Part shown: positions 1 through 8,247 of the stretch, in pieces | How the letters are laid out: each line of letters opens with the position of its first letter | How positions within the stretch are numbered: position 1 is the stretch's first letter | Source of the DNA: Bacteroidota bacterium | Lineage (GTDB): Bacteria > Bacteroidota > Bacteroidia > NS11-12g > UBA9320 | Reading direction: 5' to 3' | DNA length: 25,154 nucleotides | Assembly: GCA_947499775.1 (NCBI GenBank) | Contig: CANMPY010000004.1 | Coordinates: 1-25,154 of the forward strand | Made by a program: the position numbers and the translations under genes | Notes under the pieces: model-generated | The model's database searches: none | What the model was told of the DNA's origin: nothing | What the model saw: only the letters and a program-made list of their open reading frames with translations

Positions 1-1124
1 ATATTATCCTCATATCTAAATTTTTTCTGCTCAACTTGAGTAAATTTATTACTATTAGCATATGTAAATGTGGCCATGGTGCCAAAAGAATTTTTATGAT
101 GTTTAAAACTGCGGCCCCATGAGTATGACATGTTCCCGTTTGGCAATGCTATTTTATTATATATTTTCCAGTCGTTGTTAAACTTCTTTGTAAAATTAAC
201 ATACTCATGCTTTTTAAGACCATCACGGTAATTTTTGGTTTCAGGCATGCTGCGAGTTCCATTATCAAACCCTAAAACATCTGTTTTTGAATTCCTAAAA
301 TGTGAGAATGGTTGAAATGTGGTAAGTGAATGGGTTCCTAATGATAGATTGAACTGAGATGTTTTAGCTTCGGGAATGCTTTTGGTATTAATCATAATAA
401 CCCCACCTGCAAAATCGCCTAACATATCAGGGGCAGGTGCTTTATAAATCATAAGGTTATCAATTAGGTTCGATGGGATAATGTTAAAAGCAAATGCTTT
501 TCGGTCGCTTTCAGTACTAGGCAGCGGAGCTCCGTTAAGGTAAGCGGCATTATAGCGATCGTTCATTCCGCGAATAATGGCAAACTTGTTTTCTTGAATA
601 CTGGTTCCAGATACACGTTTTAATACATCTGAAACATTACGGTCAGGGGTTTTGCGGAATTGCTCGCTCGATACCCCATCACCTACAGTTACAGCATTTT
701 TGCGTTCGATATTGATAGCCGACATCGATTCTTTTTTAGCCTCGGCAGTTACAGTGGCCTCTGCCAAATCTTTCCCAGTAGTAGAAACCTCCTCCAAAAT
801 AATATTCAGATAAATAGTTTCATTTGCCTTTACAACCACGCCAGTTAAAAGAATGGTTTTGTACTGAATGTATTTAATGCTTATATCATAAGTACCTGGA
901 GAAACTAATAATTCATACTTACCATCTAAGTCTGTGGAGGTTCCGTTAGTAGTTCCTTTAATAGAAACCGTTACACCTACTAAAGCTACTCCTGACACCT
1001 GATCAATTACTTTTCCTGTAATTTTGCCTTGAGCTGCGGCAGTACTTGAAGATAATGTGAATAAAGAACAAATTACAAACACCTTAAATACAGTAATTTG
1101 TAGTATTAGATTTATTTTTTTCAT
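1..1124 (-). CDS. TonB-dependent outer-membrane receptor, N-terminal part (runs off left edge)
   Basis: The reverse strand is open from an ATG at 1124 to the window edge, giving the first 374 residues. Residues 1-31 form a signal peptide (basic MKKIN, hydrophobic core, cleavage near AAA-QG). Residues 33-112 are a CarboxypepD_reg-like beta-sandwich (GKITGKVIDQVSG, then TSTDLDGKYELLVSPGTY). Residues about 145-250 are the plug domain (SDVLKRVSGTSI, IIRGMNDRYNAAYLNG, FAGGVIMINTKSIPE). The start of the beta barrel follows. The family imports large or scarce substrates across the outer membrane using TonB/ExbBD energy. The substrate cannot be told because the barrel and any partner lipoprotein lie outside. 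It is transcribed away from the other genes and is separated from the osmC remnant by a hairpin. Seen: domains and signal peptide. Inferred: transport role. Confidence 0.9.
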   Translation of the reverse strand, partial: MKKINLILQITVFKVFVICSLFTLSSSTAAAQGKITGKVIDQVSGVALVGVTVSIKGTTNGTSTDLDGKYELLVSPGTYDISIKYIQYKTILLTGVVVKANETIYLNIILEEVSTTGKDLAEATVTAEAKKESMSAINIERKNAVTVGDGVSSEQFRKTPDRNVSDVLKRVSGTSIQENKFAIIRGMNDRYNAAYLNGAPLPSTESDRKAFAFNIIPSNLIDNLMIYKAPAPDMLGDFAGGVIMINTKSIPEAKTSQFNLSLGTHSLTTFQPFSHFRNSKTDVLGFDNGTRSMPETKNYRDGLKKHEYVNFTKKFNNDWKIYNKIALPNGNMSYSWGRSFKHHKNSFGTMATFTYANSNKFTQVEQKKFRYEDN

Positions 1125-1242
1125 GCACCCACAAAGTTGATGCTGGCATATTACTGTGACTTCTCCTTAAAGTTATCTTATTGTTAAGAAGTTTCATTTT
1201 TTTACAACTTTTAAATTAATAATATTGTTGATTCTGAATAGT

Positions 1243-1268
1243 AAAAGCTTGTAAATTGCAAGCTTTTT
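1243..1268 (-). terminator. Probable intrinsic terminator behind the osmC remnant
   Basis: AAAAGCTTG (1243-1251) and CAAGCTTTT (1259-1267) form a 9-bp stem with a 7-nt loop, flanked by short T runs on either strand. It sits 25 nt past the end of the reverse-strand osmC remnant and before the promoter region of the receptor gene at 1124. The stem is AT-rich, so termination strength is uncertain. Confidence 0.5.
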
Positions 1269-1293
1269 AATAATATTCAAATTATTAAATCAA

Positions 1294-1709
1294 TTATTTG
1301 TTAAGGGTATATTTAATGGTAATTTAGGTATTAAGAACGGCTGAAATAATACAATTCTCCTTTGCATTTTTAACAACTTCGGTAAATTTTTCTTCTGATA
1401 TTCATTCTGCTTTAGCATTTAACACTAAATGTGAATTTATGATTTTACCCTCCACAAGGTTTATAATACATTTTGTTTCTAATTTTTTAGGAGTACGCCC
1501 TTCAGCGCCCAATAAAAAACCCATTTTCATGGCAAAACAACCTGCTTGGGCCGCCGCTATTAGTTCCTCAGAATTGGCTCCTATGCCTTCTTCAAACCGG
1601 CTGCTAAATGAGTATTGAGTTTTGTTTAATACGGGGCACTATGTGTGGTTAAATGTCCACTTCCTACTTTTCCGCTTCCTTGCCATTCGGCTGTTGAATG
1701 TCTTTTCAT
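1294..1709 (-). pseudogene. osmC: osmC/Ohr-family peroxidase pseudogene (one frameshift, two nonsense codons)
   Basis: An ATG at 1709 opens MKRHSTAEWQGSGKVGSGHL, then the frame stops at TAA (1628-1626). In the next frame the family resumes with VLNKTQYSFSSRFEEGIG, SEELIAAAQAGCFAMKMGF and TPKKLETKCIINLVEG, then meets TGA (1404-1402), continues ISEEKFTEVVKNAKENC, meets TAA (1326-1324) and ends ITIKYTLNK. The reconstructed length is close to 139 codons, the usual size of OsmC. OsmC and Ohr proteins reduce organic and inorganic peroxides with a cysteine pair. Here the first cysteine (QAGCF) and the second (ENCII) are both still visible. Three independent lesions argue for real decay rather than one sequencing error. 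The frameshift fits loss of one base near 1636-1640 (GCCCCG). Confidence 0.85.
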
Positions 1710-1747
1710 GTGTATATTAATTTTAGGCAAAGGCAATCGTTGTGGTA

Positions 1748-2281
1748 TTAGTATTCGAAAAATGAAAACCGTGATTGACCATAATCTCTATTGAATTTTA
1801 AGGCCGAATGCTGCATAGTTAATGACGTGCGATGTTCAATTATTAAAACTCCACCGGGTAACAATAAATTGGCATTAAAGACAAGCTCAGGTAATAAGGA
1901 TAAGTTCAGATGATCGTAAGGTGGATCGGCAAAAATAACACTGTATTGGGTAGTGTGCTTTTGGTTTAACCATTTAAATACATCATAGTTTAAGACATTA
2001 TGTTCTTTGAATCCTAAATGATTAAAGGTTTGTTTAATAAAAGAAACCGAATGGAAATTGGCATCAATTGCCATAACACGTGAGGCACCCTGAGATGCAA
2101 ATTCATAGGCTATATTTCCTGTCCCGCTAAATAGATCCAAACAAGGTTGGTCTTGTATGGTGTAATTAGATAATAAAATATTAATCAAAGATTCTTTAGA
2201 TCGGTCTGTTGTAGGCCGGGCTGGTATTTTAGCATTGGGTTCGAATCTAAACCCTTTGAATTGCCCGCCAATTATTCGCAT
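1748..2281 (-). CDS. rsmD: 16S rRNA (guanine(966)-N2)-methyltransferase RsmD
   Basis: This 177-residue protein is a class I SAM-dependent methyltransferase that modifies G966 of 16S rRNA in the 30S subunit. Visible family marks are the N-terminal MRIIGGQFKG, the RPTTDRSKESLINIL segment (22-36), the SAM-binding DLFSGTGN loop (49-56), and the catalytic DPPY motif of N2/N6 amino methyltransferases (119-122). Length is normal for RsmD. The ATG at 2281 lies 10 nt inside the end of the preceding DUF3822 gene, so the two are probably translationally coupled. The DUF3822-rsmD pairing is a recurring one in Bacteroidota. No terminator is obvious between its end and the osmC remnant. Confidence 0.95.
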   Translation of the reverse strand: MRIIGGQFKGFRFEPNAKIPARPTTDRSKESLINILLSNYTIQDQPCLDLFSGTGNIAYEFASQGASRVMAIDANFHSVSFIKQTFNHLGFKEHNVLNYDVFKWLNQKHTTQYSVIFADPPYDHLNLSLLPELVFNANLLLPGGVLIIEHRTSLTMQHSALKFNRDYGQSRFSFFEY

Positions 2282-3039
2282 ACTAAGGCCTGTAATGCAA
2301 AAGAGTGCGAAAGTAAATCGGCATGTTTAATTTCATCACTCATTCTATAATTTTCAACCCAGATGTTAATGTCTTTAATGTAATTTTTGAATAGGTCAAA
2401 AATTTCATTACGGTTCTTTGGCTCACCCAAAATAATTAATTCGGTTTCACTTGGTAAAAAATGCAATTGCTCTGCAACGAGCATAACAAAATAAAAAACA
2501 TCATCATTGGTTTTAGCTTGATAATAATTGCATAATACCAATTCGGTATTATTTATGGCAAATAGGATTAATGTTCCATCATGTATTGAAATTAGTATAC
2601 GTGGGTGTTTGAAATTAACCTCTTTATATAATTTTTTCAGTATTACAGAAGCTTCGTGTGTAAAGGTAGCTCTTGTGAATTTGGATGCTATTAATGTTTG
2701 GATATTTGGATCCATTACGTATCCAATTCCAATACCAGACTCTGTTTTATCTAAATAAATTTTATCCAACTCGGGCAATTCATAGCTGAGTTTGAAAAGT
2801 TCATTAAGGTCGGAAGTGTAATAGGTTTCAGGAATAGTGATAAATGGTTTCCGTCTGATTATTACCGTAATATCTGAGTAAATTTCAGGCAATTTATCAA
2901 GAATTTGCTCTAAAATTTGGTTATCAAAAAAAGAGTGAAAATCGATATTGGCCACTATGCCATCCTTTTTTACCGTTATTAAGGCAAGCTCAGATCCGTT
3001 TAACTCAAGGATTAATTTATGTGATATTGAATGTGTCAA
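2272..3039 (-). CDS. DUF3822 family protein
   Basis: This 255-residue soluble protein has no signal peptide and no membrane segment. The sequence pattern (strand-rich N-terminus, LYKEVNFKHPRILISIHDGTL in the middle, FFxx-like repeats and a C-terminal ELIILGE segment) and its position directly before rsmD match DUF3822. DUF3822 proteins are Bacteroidota-specific, have an actin/ASKHA-like duplicated fold by family knowledge, and have no assigned function. The only start codon close to the beginning of the frame is TTG at 3039, because an in-frame TGA lies five codons upstream. It follows paaN by 7 nt and overlaps rsmD by 10 nt, so it is in the middle of a three-gene transcription unit. A role linked to ribosome maturation is only a guess from the neighbour. 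Confidence 0.8.
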   Translation of the reverse strand: MTHSISHKLILELNGSELALITVKKDGIVANIDFHSFFDNQILEQILDKLPEIYSDITVIIRRKPFITIPETYYTSDLNELFKLSYELPELDKIYLDKTESGIGIGYVMDPNIQTLIASKFTRATFTHEASVILKKLYKEVNFKHPRILISIHDGTLILFAINNTELVLCNYYQAKTNDDVFYFVMLVAEQLHFLPSETELIILGEPKNRNEIFDLFKNYIKDINIWVENYRMSDEIKHADLLSHSFALQALVCE

Positions 3040-3046
3040 GGGGTGT

Positions 3047-4693
3047 TTATGTCATATATCGGTTGCCAATCCAAACAAATCGTTTTGTTATGAATCCAGG
3101 GTCTACTATTGATCCATTTCCAGATGCATTGCCTCCACTAACATGGAAATCGGAAAATGCAGCATGTTGATTTACGAAAACTTGGCCAGTAAAATTAAAC
3201 GACACCGGGATAAATGCAGCATTAAATTTTTCTTCAATTATTTTGCTAAGCATAAAATCGGTGCAATGCACTAAGCATGTAATGGCACCTGAAATAGTGC
3301 ATCCTCTTAGGGCTAACTCAATGCTATTGTCGGTATGTTCTGTTTTAATAACGAAAACCATTGGACCAAAAATTTCACGTTGAAAAATTTCTTGTTTACC
3401 ACTATCCAAGGCTAATACCTTAATAGATTGCGTTCTTGCTGCTTCAAAATCAGGCATTCTGAAGGATGTGGCTTCGGCTATTTTTGTTCCTAAGGCCATC
3501 GAAATTTCTCGAACTTTTTTTAAGGTACTGTCATTTTGAACGCAACCTAAAGTGGAGGGTCCCCACTTGCTTTGCACTAAATCATCCAAAGATTTGCGCA
3601 ATCGGTCACAAAAATCATCGAAAGAAACAGTACCCCCCGTTATCTTTATTCCTGTTGCAGGAACATAAATATTTTGCGGAGCAGTACACATCTGCCGTGA
3701 GTATAAAGAAATACTGAAAGCTAGATTATTGACTAATCCTTCAATATCTTTTGTTGAATCTATAATAACTGGATTTATGGCCGCTTTTTCGGTAAAGGTT
3801 ATTTTAGGAAGCGATTCAATATAATTTCCAAATTTTGAACTACCAGTAAAATCAATAAGTGCAACGGCTGAGTGTTCGGCTAATACTTTAGTGATTGGTT
3901 TATCGGTTGTATCAACTGCCATTTGAATCGTATCCATTCTAAGCCCCGATTCTTTTAGTAAGGTGCGCAATTCTGTAATAACAATAGCAATAGGAAGTAC
4001 AGCTTTAGGGTGAGGTTTTACTATAACAGAGTTGCCTGTAATTAAACTTGCAAAAATACCAGGCAAACTATTCCATGTAGGAAATGTTGAGCAACCTATA
4101 ACTAAGCTAATTCCTCTGGGTATAGGCGTGTAGGTTTTGCGAATAGAAGTGGCATTTAGTCCAGTTCCCAATTCGTTTTTTACAAACTCAGGAAAGCGTT
4201 TTATTTCACTAAATCCCATGGCTATGGCTTCGAGGGCTCTATCGCAAGCATGTGGCCCAGCCGCTTGAAATGCCATCATAAATCCTTGTCCTGTGGTATG
4301 CATGGTGGCATGGGCCAATTCAAAAAAACGAGATTCAATGCGCTCGAGAGCTTCAGCTAGTATTCCAGCACGTTCTTCAATCACTACTTTTTGCCAGGCT
4401 TTTCCAGCAGATTGTGCGTTTTCAATTAATTTTTCTGTTTCTATAACTGGATACCTAATGCCTAAGCCAGTTTGTAAGTATGGCGAAACTTCTTCACCTA
4501 TCCATGTTTCACTTTTAGTTTTGTGCTCAACAAAGTCCATATTAAATCGACTTTGAAAAGCTGCTAATCCTTTTTCTTTCTGTTCATCGGAATAGTTTTT
4601 TACATTATCCGAATACACCGAATGATATACGCGGTTGCCAATGGATTCAACAGCTTGATATATGAGTTCCTTATGCTTTGTAAAAACTTGCAT
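3047..4693 (-). CDS. paaN: Phenylacetic acid degradation protein PaaN (aldehyde dehydrogenase family)
   Basis: This 548-residue protein belongs to the aldehyde dehydrogenase superfamily. The catalytic cysteine is C336 in SLYSRQMCTAPQ. The general-base glutamate is E302 in TFTEKAAINPV, replacing the usual ELGG context. NAD(P)-binding features include GNSVIVKPHPKAVLP and DFTGSSKFGNYI, and EIFGPMVFVI sits near the end. The divergent motifs and about 550-residue length match the PaaN_2 type (TIGR02288) rather than the PaaZ fusion, since no MaoC hydratase domain follows. In the phenylacetyl-CoA route it would oxidise the semialdehyde formed after ring opening, with a separate hydratase expected elsewhere. 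No other paa gene is in the window. It heads a gene run with DUF3822 and rsmD (7-nt gap). A different aldehyde substrate is possible. Confidence 0.85.
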   Translation of the reverse strand: MQVFTKHKELIYQAVESIGNRVYHSVYSDNVKNYSDEQKEKGLAAFQSRFNMDFVEHKTKSETWIGEEVSPYLQTGLGIRYPVIETEKLIENAQSAGKAWQKVVIEERAGILAEALERIESRFFELAHATMHTTGQGFMMAFQAAGPHACDRALEAIAMGFSEIKRFPEFVKNELGTGLNATSIRKTYTPIPRGISLVIGCSTFPTWNSLPGIFASLITGNSVIVKPHPKAVLPIAIVITELRTLLKESGLRMDTIQMAVDTTDKPITKVLAEHSAVALIDFTGSSKFGNYIESLPKITFTEKAAINPVIIDSTKDIEGLVNNLAFSISLYSRQMCTAPQNIYVPATGIKITGGTVSFDDFCDRLRKSLDDLVQSKWGPSTLGCVQNDSTLKKVREISMALGTKIAEATSFRMPDFEAARTQSIKVLALDSGKQEIFQREIFGPMVFVIKTEHTDNSIELALRGCTISGAITCLVHCTDFMLSKIIEEKFNAAFIPVSFNFTGQVFVNQHAAFSDFHVSGGNASGNGSIVDPGFITKRFVWIGNRYMT

Positions 4694-4700
4694 TTTGCGG

Positions 4701-4708
4701 CAAAGATA
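4701..4708 (-). promoter_or_regulatory. Candidate -7 box of paaN
   Basis: On the reverse strand TATCTTTG (4708-4701) fits the Bacteroidota -7 consensus TAnnTTTG and lies 7 nt before the paaN ATG. No TTG occurs at the expected -33 distance, so this rests on the -7 box alone. Confidence 0.35.
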
Positions 4709-4919
4709 ATCCGATTTTATATTTACGATTTACCATTTTTAGATTTTAATAAAAATGCATTCAATACTTTAAATAGAGTCTTTAATATGGAGAAACCTGT
4801 ATGGTAATGGTAAAAAACAGTAATGGGGATTTGAAAAGGTTGGTTTAGTATGGCAAGAAAAAAACTGGATTGATTATGGCCCTTGATCTTATTTATTTTA
4901 AAAAAAATAGATAGAAGCA

Positions 4920-5016
4920 TCAACCTCAACCTTAACCTTTAACCTTTCCACTTTAACCTTTCTACCTTAACCTTTAACCTTTCTACCTTTAACCTTTAAC
5001 CTTCCTCCCTCAACCT
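4920..5016 (-). repeat. Degenerate GGTTAAA tandem array
   Basis: Read on the reverse strand, about a dozen units of GGTTAAA and variants (GGTTAA, GGTAGAAA, GTGGAAA, GGTTGA, GGTTGAG) follow each other with little spacer. The G-rich strand is the reverse strand. The array lies between the helicase terminator and paaN. The rest of the 377-bp gap (4694-4919) is AT-rich, with no gene that I can support. The array has no coding potential that I recognise and no flanking mobile-element features. Confidence 0.8.
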
Positions 5017-5020
5017 AAAT

Positions 5021-5055
5021 AAAAAAAGGTCGGTTAATTAAAACCGACCTTTTTT
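5021..5055 (-). terminator. Strong intrinsic terminator of the helicase gene
   Basis: GGTCGGTT (5028-5035) pairs with AACCGACC (5042-5049) around a 6-nt AATTAA loop, and the stem is extended by A7/T6 runs on both sides. It starts 16 nt after the helicase stop codon. Because both sides carry the needed T run, it could also stop forward-strand transcription. Confidence 0.9.
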
Positions 5056-5070
5056 GTTATGATATTATGC

Positions 5071-6834
5071 TTATCGGCGACCTCTTTTTTCAGAAGGTTC
5101 AGCTTTAATTCTACGGTTTTTCCATTCAAATTTATTAAGGTTTTCTAAAACCATACGTTCGGTGGATTTTTCAATTTCAAAGAAACTAAATTTATCTAAG
5201 ATCTCAATTCTTCCAAATTGAACCCTTTGTCCATTTCCAGAATCGTTTACAATTCCCATTAAGCGCTGAGGGTTTAAGTCATCCATTTTGCCACAGTTAA
5301 TAAACACACGTGCAAAATTATCACCATCATTTCCTCCTTTATAGCCGCTGCGTGGACCTCTATCTCTATCTCCTCCACGGTCGCCACCTCTATCTCCTCC
5401 ACGGTCGCTGCCTCTGTCGTAACCTCTGTCGCCATCTCTTCCGCGGCTTCCTCTATCACGTCTATCACCTCTATCGCTATCGCGACCGCTATCACGATCG
5501 CTGCCTTCAGGTACATTCAAACTGGCCGAATTTTGATAATAAATTAAAAAGCGGTGGAATTCTTCGGCCACTATCTTGCGTATTAAATCCTCACGACTAA
5601 AGCTTTCGAAACGAGCAAAAATTTCAGGTAAGAAAGGCTCAATGTCGTTGTCCATTGCCTCAGTTTTTTCGATTTTATCAATAAGATTAAACAATTGAAC
5701 TCGGCAAATTTCAGAACCTTCAGGAATTAGTTTCTTTTCAAATTTCTTTTTTATTACATTTTCTATCTGACGAATTTTAGAACGCTCCTTGATATTAGCT
5801 AATACTAAAGATATACCTGTTTTGCCAGCTCTTCCGGTTCGTCCACTTCGGTGGGTATAGGTTTCGCTTTCGTCGGGTAAATTGTAATTTATAACGTGGG
5901 TCAAACTGTCTACATCAATTCCTCGTGCTGCCACATCGGTAGCAACCAATAAACTCACATTTTTATTTCTGAATTTATCCATAACCCGATCGCGTTGTTG
6001 CTGACTAAGGTCGCCATGCAATGGTTCTGCATTGTAGCCTTCTTCCATTAATTTATCGGCAATTCGTTGGGTATCTAATTTTGTTTTGCAAAATACGATA
6101 CCATAAATGCCTGGATAATAATCTACAATACGCTTTAAGGCTAAATACCGATCTCGCTCGCGAATGTAATAATAGTGATGTTCTACTTGGCTGGTTGATG
6201 CATTGCGGTCGCCTGCTGTAATTTCAACAGGATTGTTCATATACTTATTAGCTAAACGTTGAATTTCACGTGGCATAGTAGCACTAAAAAGCATGGTTGT
6301 TCTGTCGTTAGGGCAACTTGATAAAATGATATTGATATCATCTATAAATCCCATGTTTAACATTTCGTCTGCTTCATCCATAACCACAATTTCTATGGCT
6401 GAAAGATCAGCAGCTTTGCGTTCTATTAAATCGATTAAACGACCAGGAGTGGCTACCAAAATATGGACACCATTTCGTAAATCGCGAATTTGGTTCGTAA
6501 TACTCGTTCCACCATACACAGGCAAAACTTTTAATTTGCCCATATATTTAGCATACGATTCAATATCTTTTGCTATTTGAACACAAAGTTCGCGGGTTGG
6601 TGCCAATACCAAAGAAGTTGGTGTGCGAAGACTTGTATCGGTCCATTGTAGCAATGGTAAACCGAACGCAGCTGTTTTGCCGGTTCCAGTTTGAGCCAAG
6701 CCAACAATATCACTTCGGTTATCTAAAACCTGTGGGATTACTTTAGCTTGAATAGGAGTAGGGATTTCATAACCTAATGCGGTTATCCCTTGTAAAATTT
6801 CCGGCTTTAGGCCGAGATCTGTAAATGTTGTCAT
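5071..6834 (-). CDS. DEAD-box ATP-dependent RNA helicase with RGD-rich linker and DbpA-like RNA-binding domain
   Basis: This 587-residue protein unwinds RNA duplexes using ATP. Visible motifs are the Q motif (FTDLGL...PTPIQ, 4-29), Walker A AQTGTGKT (47-54), PTREL (79-83), DEAD (153-156), SAT (184-186), ATDVAARGID (298-307) and HRSGRTGRAG (328-337). Residues about 443-505 form a low-complexity Arg/Asp/Gly/Ser linker. The final about 80 residues (ARVFINCGKMDDL...IVNDSG) resemble the DbpA RNA-binding domain (RRM fold) found in CsdA/DeaD and DbpA. Roles known in the family are ribosome assembly and cold adaptation of mRNA. It lies 72 nt downstream of fbp on the same strand and ends at a strong terminator. 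It resembles DeaD/CsdA more than RhlE because of the C-terminal domain, but the exact symbol is not secure. Confidence 0.93.
   Translation of the reverse strand: MTTFTDLGLKPEILQGITALGYEIPTPIQAKVIPQVLDNRSDIVGLAQTGTGKTAAFGLPLLQWTDTSLRTPTSLVLAPTRELCVQIAKDIESYAKYMGKLKVLPVYGGTSITNQIRDLRNGVHILVATPGRLIDLIERKAADLSAIEIVVMDEADEMLNMGFIDDINIILSSCPNDRTTMLFSATMPREIQRLANKYMNNPVEITAGDRNASTSQVEHHYYYIRERDRYLALKRIVDYYPGIYGIVFCKTKLDTQRIADKLMEEGYNAEPLHGDLSQQQRDRVMDKFRNKNVSLLVATDVAARGIDVDSLTHVINYNLPDESETYTHRSGRTGRAGKTGISLVLANIKERSKIRQIENVIKKKFEKKLIPEGSEICRVQLFNLIDKIEKTEAMDNDIEPFLPEIFARFESFSREDLIRKIVAEEFHRFLIYYQNSASLNVPEGSDRDSGRDSDRGDRRDRGSRGRDGDRGYDRGSDRGGDRGGDRGGDRDRGPRSGYKGGNDGDNFARVFINCGKMDDLNPQRLMGIVNDSGNGQRVQFGRIEILDKFSFFEIEKSTERMVLENLNKFEWKNRRIKAEPSEKRGRR
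5334..5510 (-). repeat. In-frame low-complexity repeat coding the RGD/GDR linker of the helicase
   Basis: The reverse strand carries short imperfect repeats of GATAGAGGNGGC and GACCGTGGAG type, coding DRGG, DRGS and RDR units. It stays in frame with both flanking domains. The motif type is known to bind RNA loosely and to promote condensates in other helicases. Repeat copy number is likely to vary between strains. Confidence 0.75.
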
Positions 6835-6906
6835 TGTTTTATTGTATTGTTAAATTGTTTTTTTGTGAGTTTTAGGTATTTGAATCGGTAATGATTTCAA
6901 AATCCT

Positions 6907-7923
6907 TTATATTGGTTTTGCACTGTAAATTTCTTCAGCCTTATTAACCATATTTTCGGAACCAATAAATAATGGGACCCTTTGATGTAATTGTTCAGGA
7001 ATAATATCCATGATATTATTTAAGCCTGTGCTTGCTTTGCCTCCCGCTTGTTCAACAATAAAAGCCATTGGGTTGCACTCATACATTAAGCGTAATTTAC
7101 CATTTGGCGATTTGGTGGTAGCAGGATATATAAATATGCCTCCTTTTAAAAGATTGCGATGAAAATCGGCAATTAATGAACCAATATATCTAGCGCTATA
7201 TGGGCGCGAAGTAGCATCATCACTTTCTTTACAAAAGCTAATATAATCGTTAACCCCTTGAGGAAAATCGCAAGAGTTTCCTTCATTTATTGAATATATC
7301 GATCCGTCTTTGGGTATTTTAATATTAGGATGGCTTAGGCAAAATTCACCGATGGAACTATCTAATGTAAATCCGTTCACCCCTTGGCCTGTTGTATAAA
7401 CCAACATGGTGCTTGATCCATAAATAATATAACCCGCAGCAATTTGATTGCGCCCTTTTTGTAGGCAGTCTTCTAAAGTTACCTCAGAACCTGTTGGGCT
7501 AAGCCTACTAAAAATACTAAAAATTGTTCCAATAGATGCATTTACATCAATATTGCTGCTTCCATCTAATGGATCTATTGCAACAATATACTTTGATGTT
7601 GATTTATTTGAATTCGCTACTCTTATGATATCATCATTTTCTTCAGATAATATGGCGCAACAATCGCCACCTAAAGATAAAGCGGCAATAAATTCATCAT
7701 TAGCCATGACGTCTAGTTTTTTCACTTCTTCACCCTGAATATTTGTGGTGCCGTGTGTTCCCAGAATATCAACTAATCCAGCTTTTCTAACATCGCGGTT
7801 TACAATTTTTGCCGCCAATAAAATATCTTGAAAAAGGCGCGTTAAATCTCCTGTTGTATCAGGATGAGGTGCTTGTTGTTTAGAAATAAATTGGGTAAGG
7901 GATACTGCTTTTTGGGTCTTCAT
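6907..7923 (-). CDS. fbp: Fructose-1,6-bisphosphatase class I
   Basis: This 338-residue enzyme hydrolyses fructose 1,6-bisphosphate to fructose 6-phosphate and phosphate, the committed step of gluconeogenesis, in the cytosol. The metal and substrate signature is complete: ILSEEND (91-97), VAIDPLDGSSNID (114-126), and LRLMYECNPMAFIVEQAGG near residue 285. Length matches class I enzymes of the eukaryotic/E. coli Fbp type. The start ATG at 7923 gives MKTQKAVSLTQF, a normal N-terminus. It is divergent from ribE, with a 330-bp gap between the two start codons, and precedes the helicase gene by 72 nt without a visible terminator, so read-through into the helicase is likely. Confidence 0.96.
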   Translation of the reverse strand: MKTQKAVSLTQFISKQQAPHPDTTGDLTRLFQDILLAAKIVNRDVRKAGLVDILGTHGTTNIQGEEVKKLDVMANDEFIAALSLGGDCCAILSEENDDIIRVANSNKSTSKYIVAIDPLDGSSNIDVNASIGTIFSIFSRLSPTGSEVTLEDCLQKGRNQIAAGYIIYGSSTMLVYTTGQGVNGFTLDSSIGEFCLSHPNIKIPKDGSIYSINEGNSCDFPQGVNDYISFCKESDDATSRPYSARYIGSLIADFHRNLLKGGIFIYPATTKSPNGKLRLMYECNPMAFIVEQAGGKASTGLNNIMDIIPEQLHQRVPLFIGSENMVNKAEEIYSAKPI

Positions 7924-8020
7924 CTATAAATTACTCTTGTTCTGTATTTTGCCATTAGAACTCAGAGTATAAATGGTATTGGTAAAGCCCGACACCCCGA
8001 AGTCCTTTTTAATAAGGCCG

Positions 8021-8028
8021 CAAATATA
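8021..8028 (-). promoter_or_regulatory. Candidate -7 box of fbp
   Basis: TATATTTG on the reverse strand (8028-8021) matches TAnnTTTG. It would give fbp an untranslated leader of roughly 90 nt. No TTG lies 17-23 nt upstream, so the assignment is tentative. Confidence 0.35.
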
Positions 8029-8216
8029 GTGTAAGTAAGTGAGTATTAAAAATATATTTAAAAATTAGCAAAATTTATTCACAGATGCATTACAGTTCTT
8101 GTTGAAAGTTAGTTAGATAAAAATGATAAAAATAGAGGGGTGTGTCCTTTTAATAATTTTCGTAATAAATTTCAATCTGGTCCTTTGATTCACATTTTTT
8201 ATACCTTATTAACGTA

Positions 8217-8247
8217 TTGAGTATCCTTTTTTTATTAATTACTTTTG
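8217..8247 (+). promoter_or_regulatory. ribE promoter, leaderless arrangement
   Basis: TTG (8217-8219), a 20-nt spacer, then TACTTTTG (8240-8247) fit the Bacteroidota primary sigma-factor promoter (TTG, about 19-20 nt, TAnnTTTG). The ribE ATG starts only 6 nt after the -7 box, so transcription should begin at or within a few nucleotides of the start codon. Confidence 0.65.

Noticed and set aside
660..848. Forward 62-codon frame inside the left TonB receptor
   Set aside because: It is antisense to a well-supported plug domain and shows no family features.
4723..4929. Reverse-strand 68-codon frame between paaN and the GGTTAAA array
   Set aside because: No recognisable family, AT-driven composition and no promoter.
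5274..5600. Frames on both strands in the helicase linker coding Val/Ala/Glu or Arg/His/Leu-rich repeats
   Set aside because: They are shifted readings of the low-complexity RGD repeat. Only the helicase frame connects to conserved domains on both sides.
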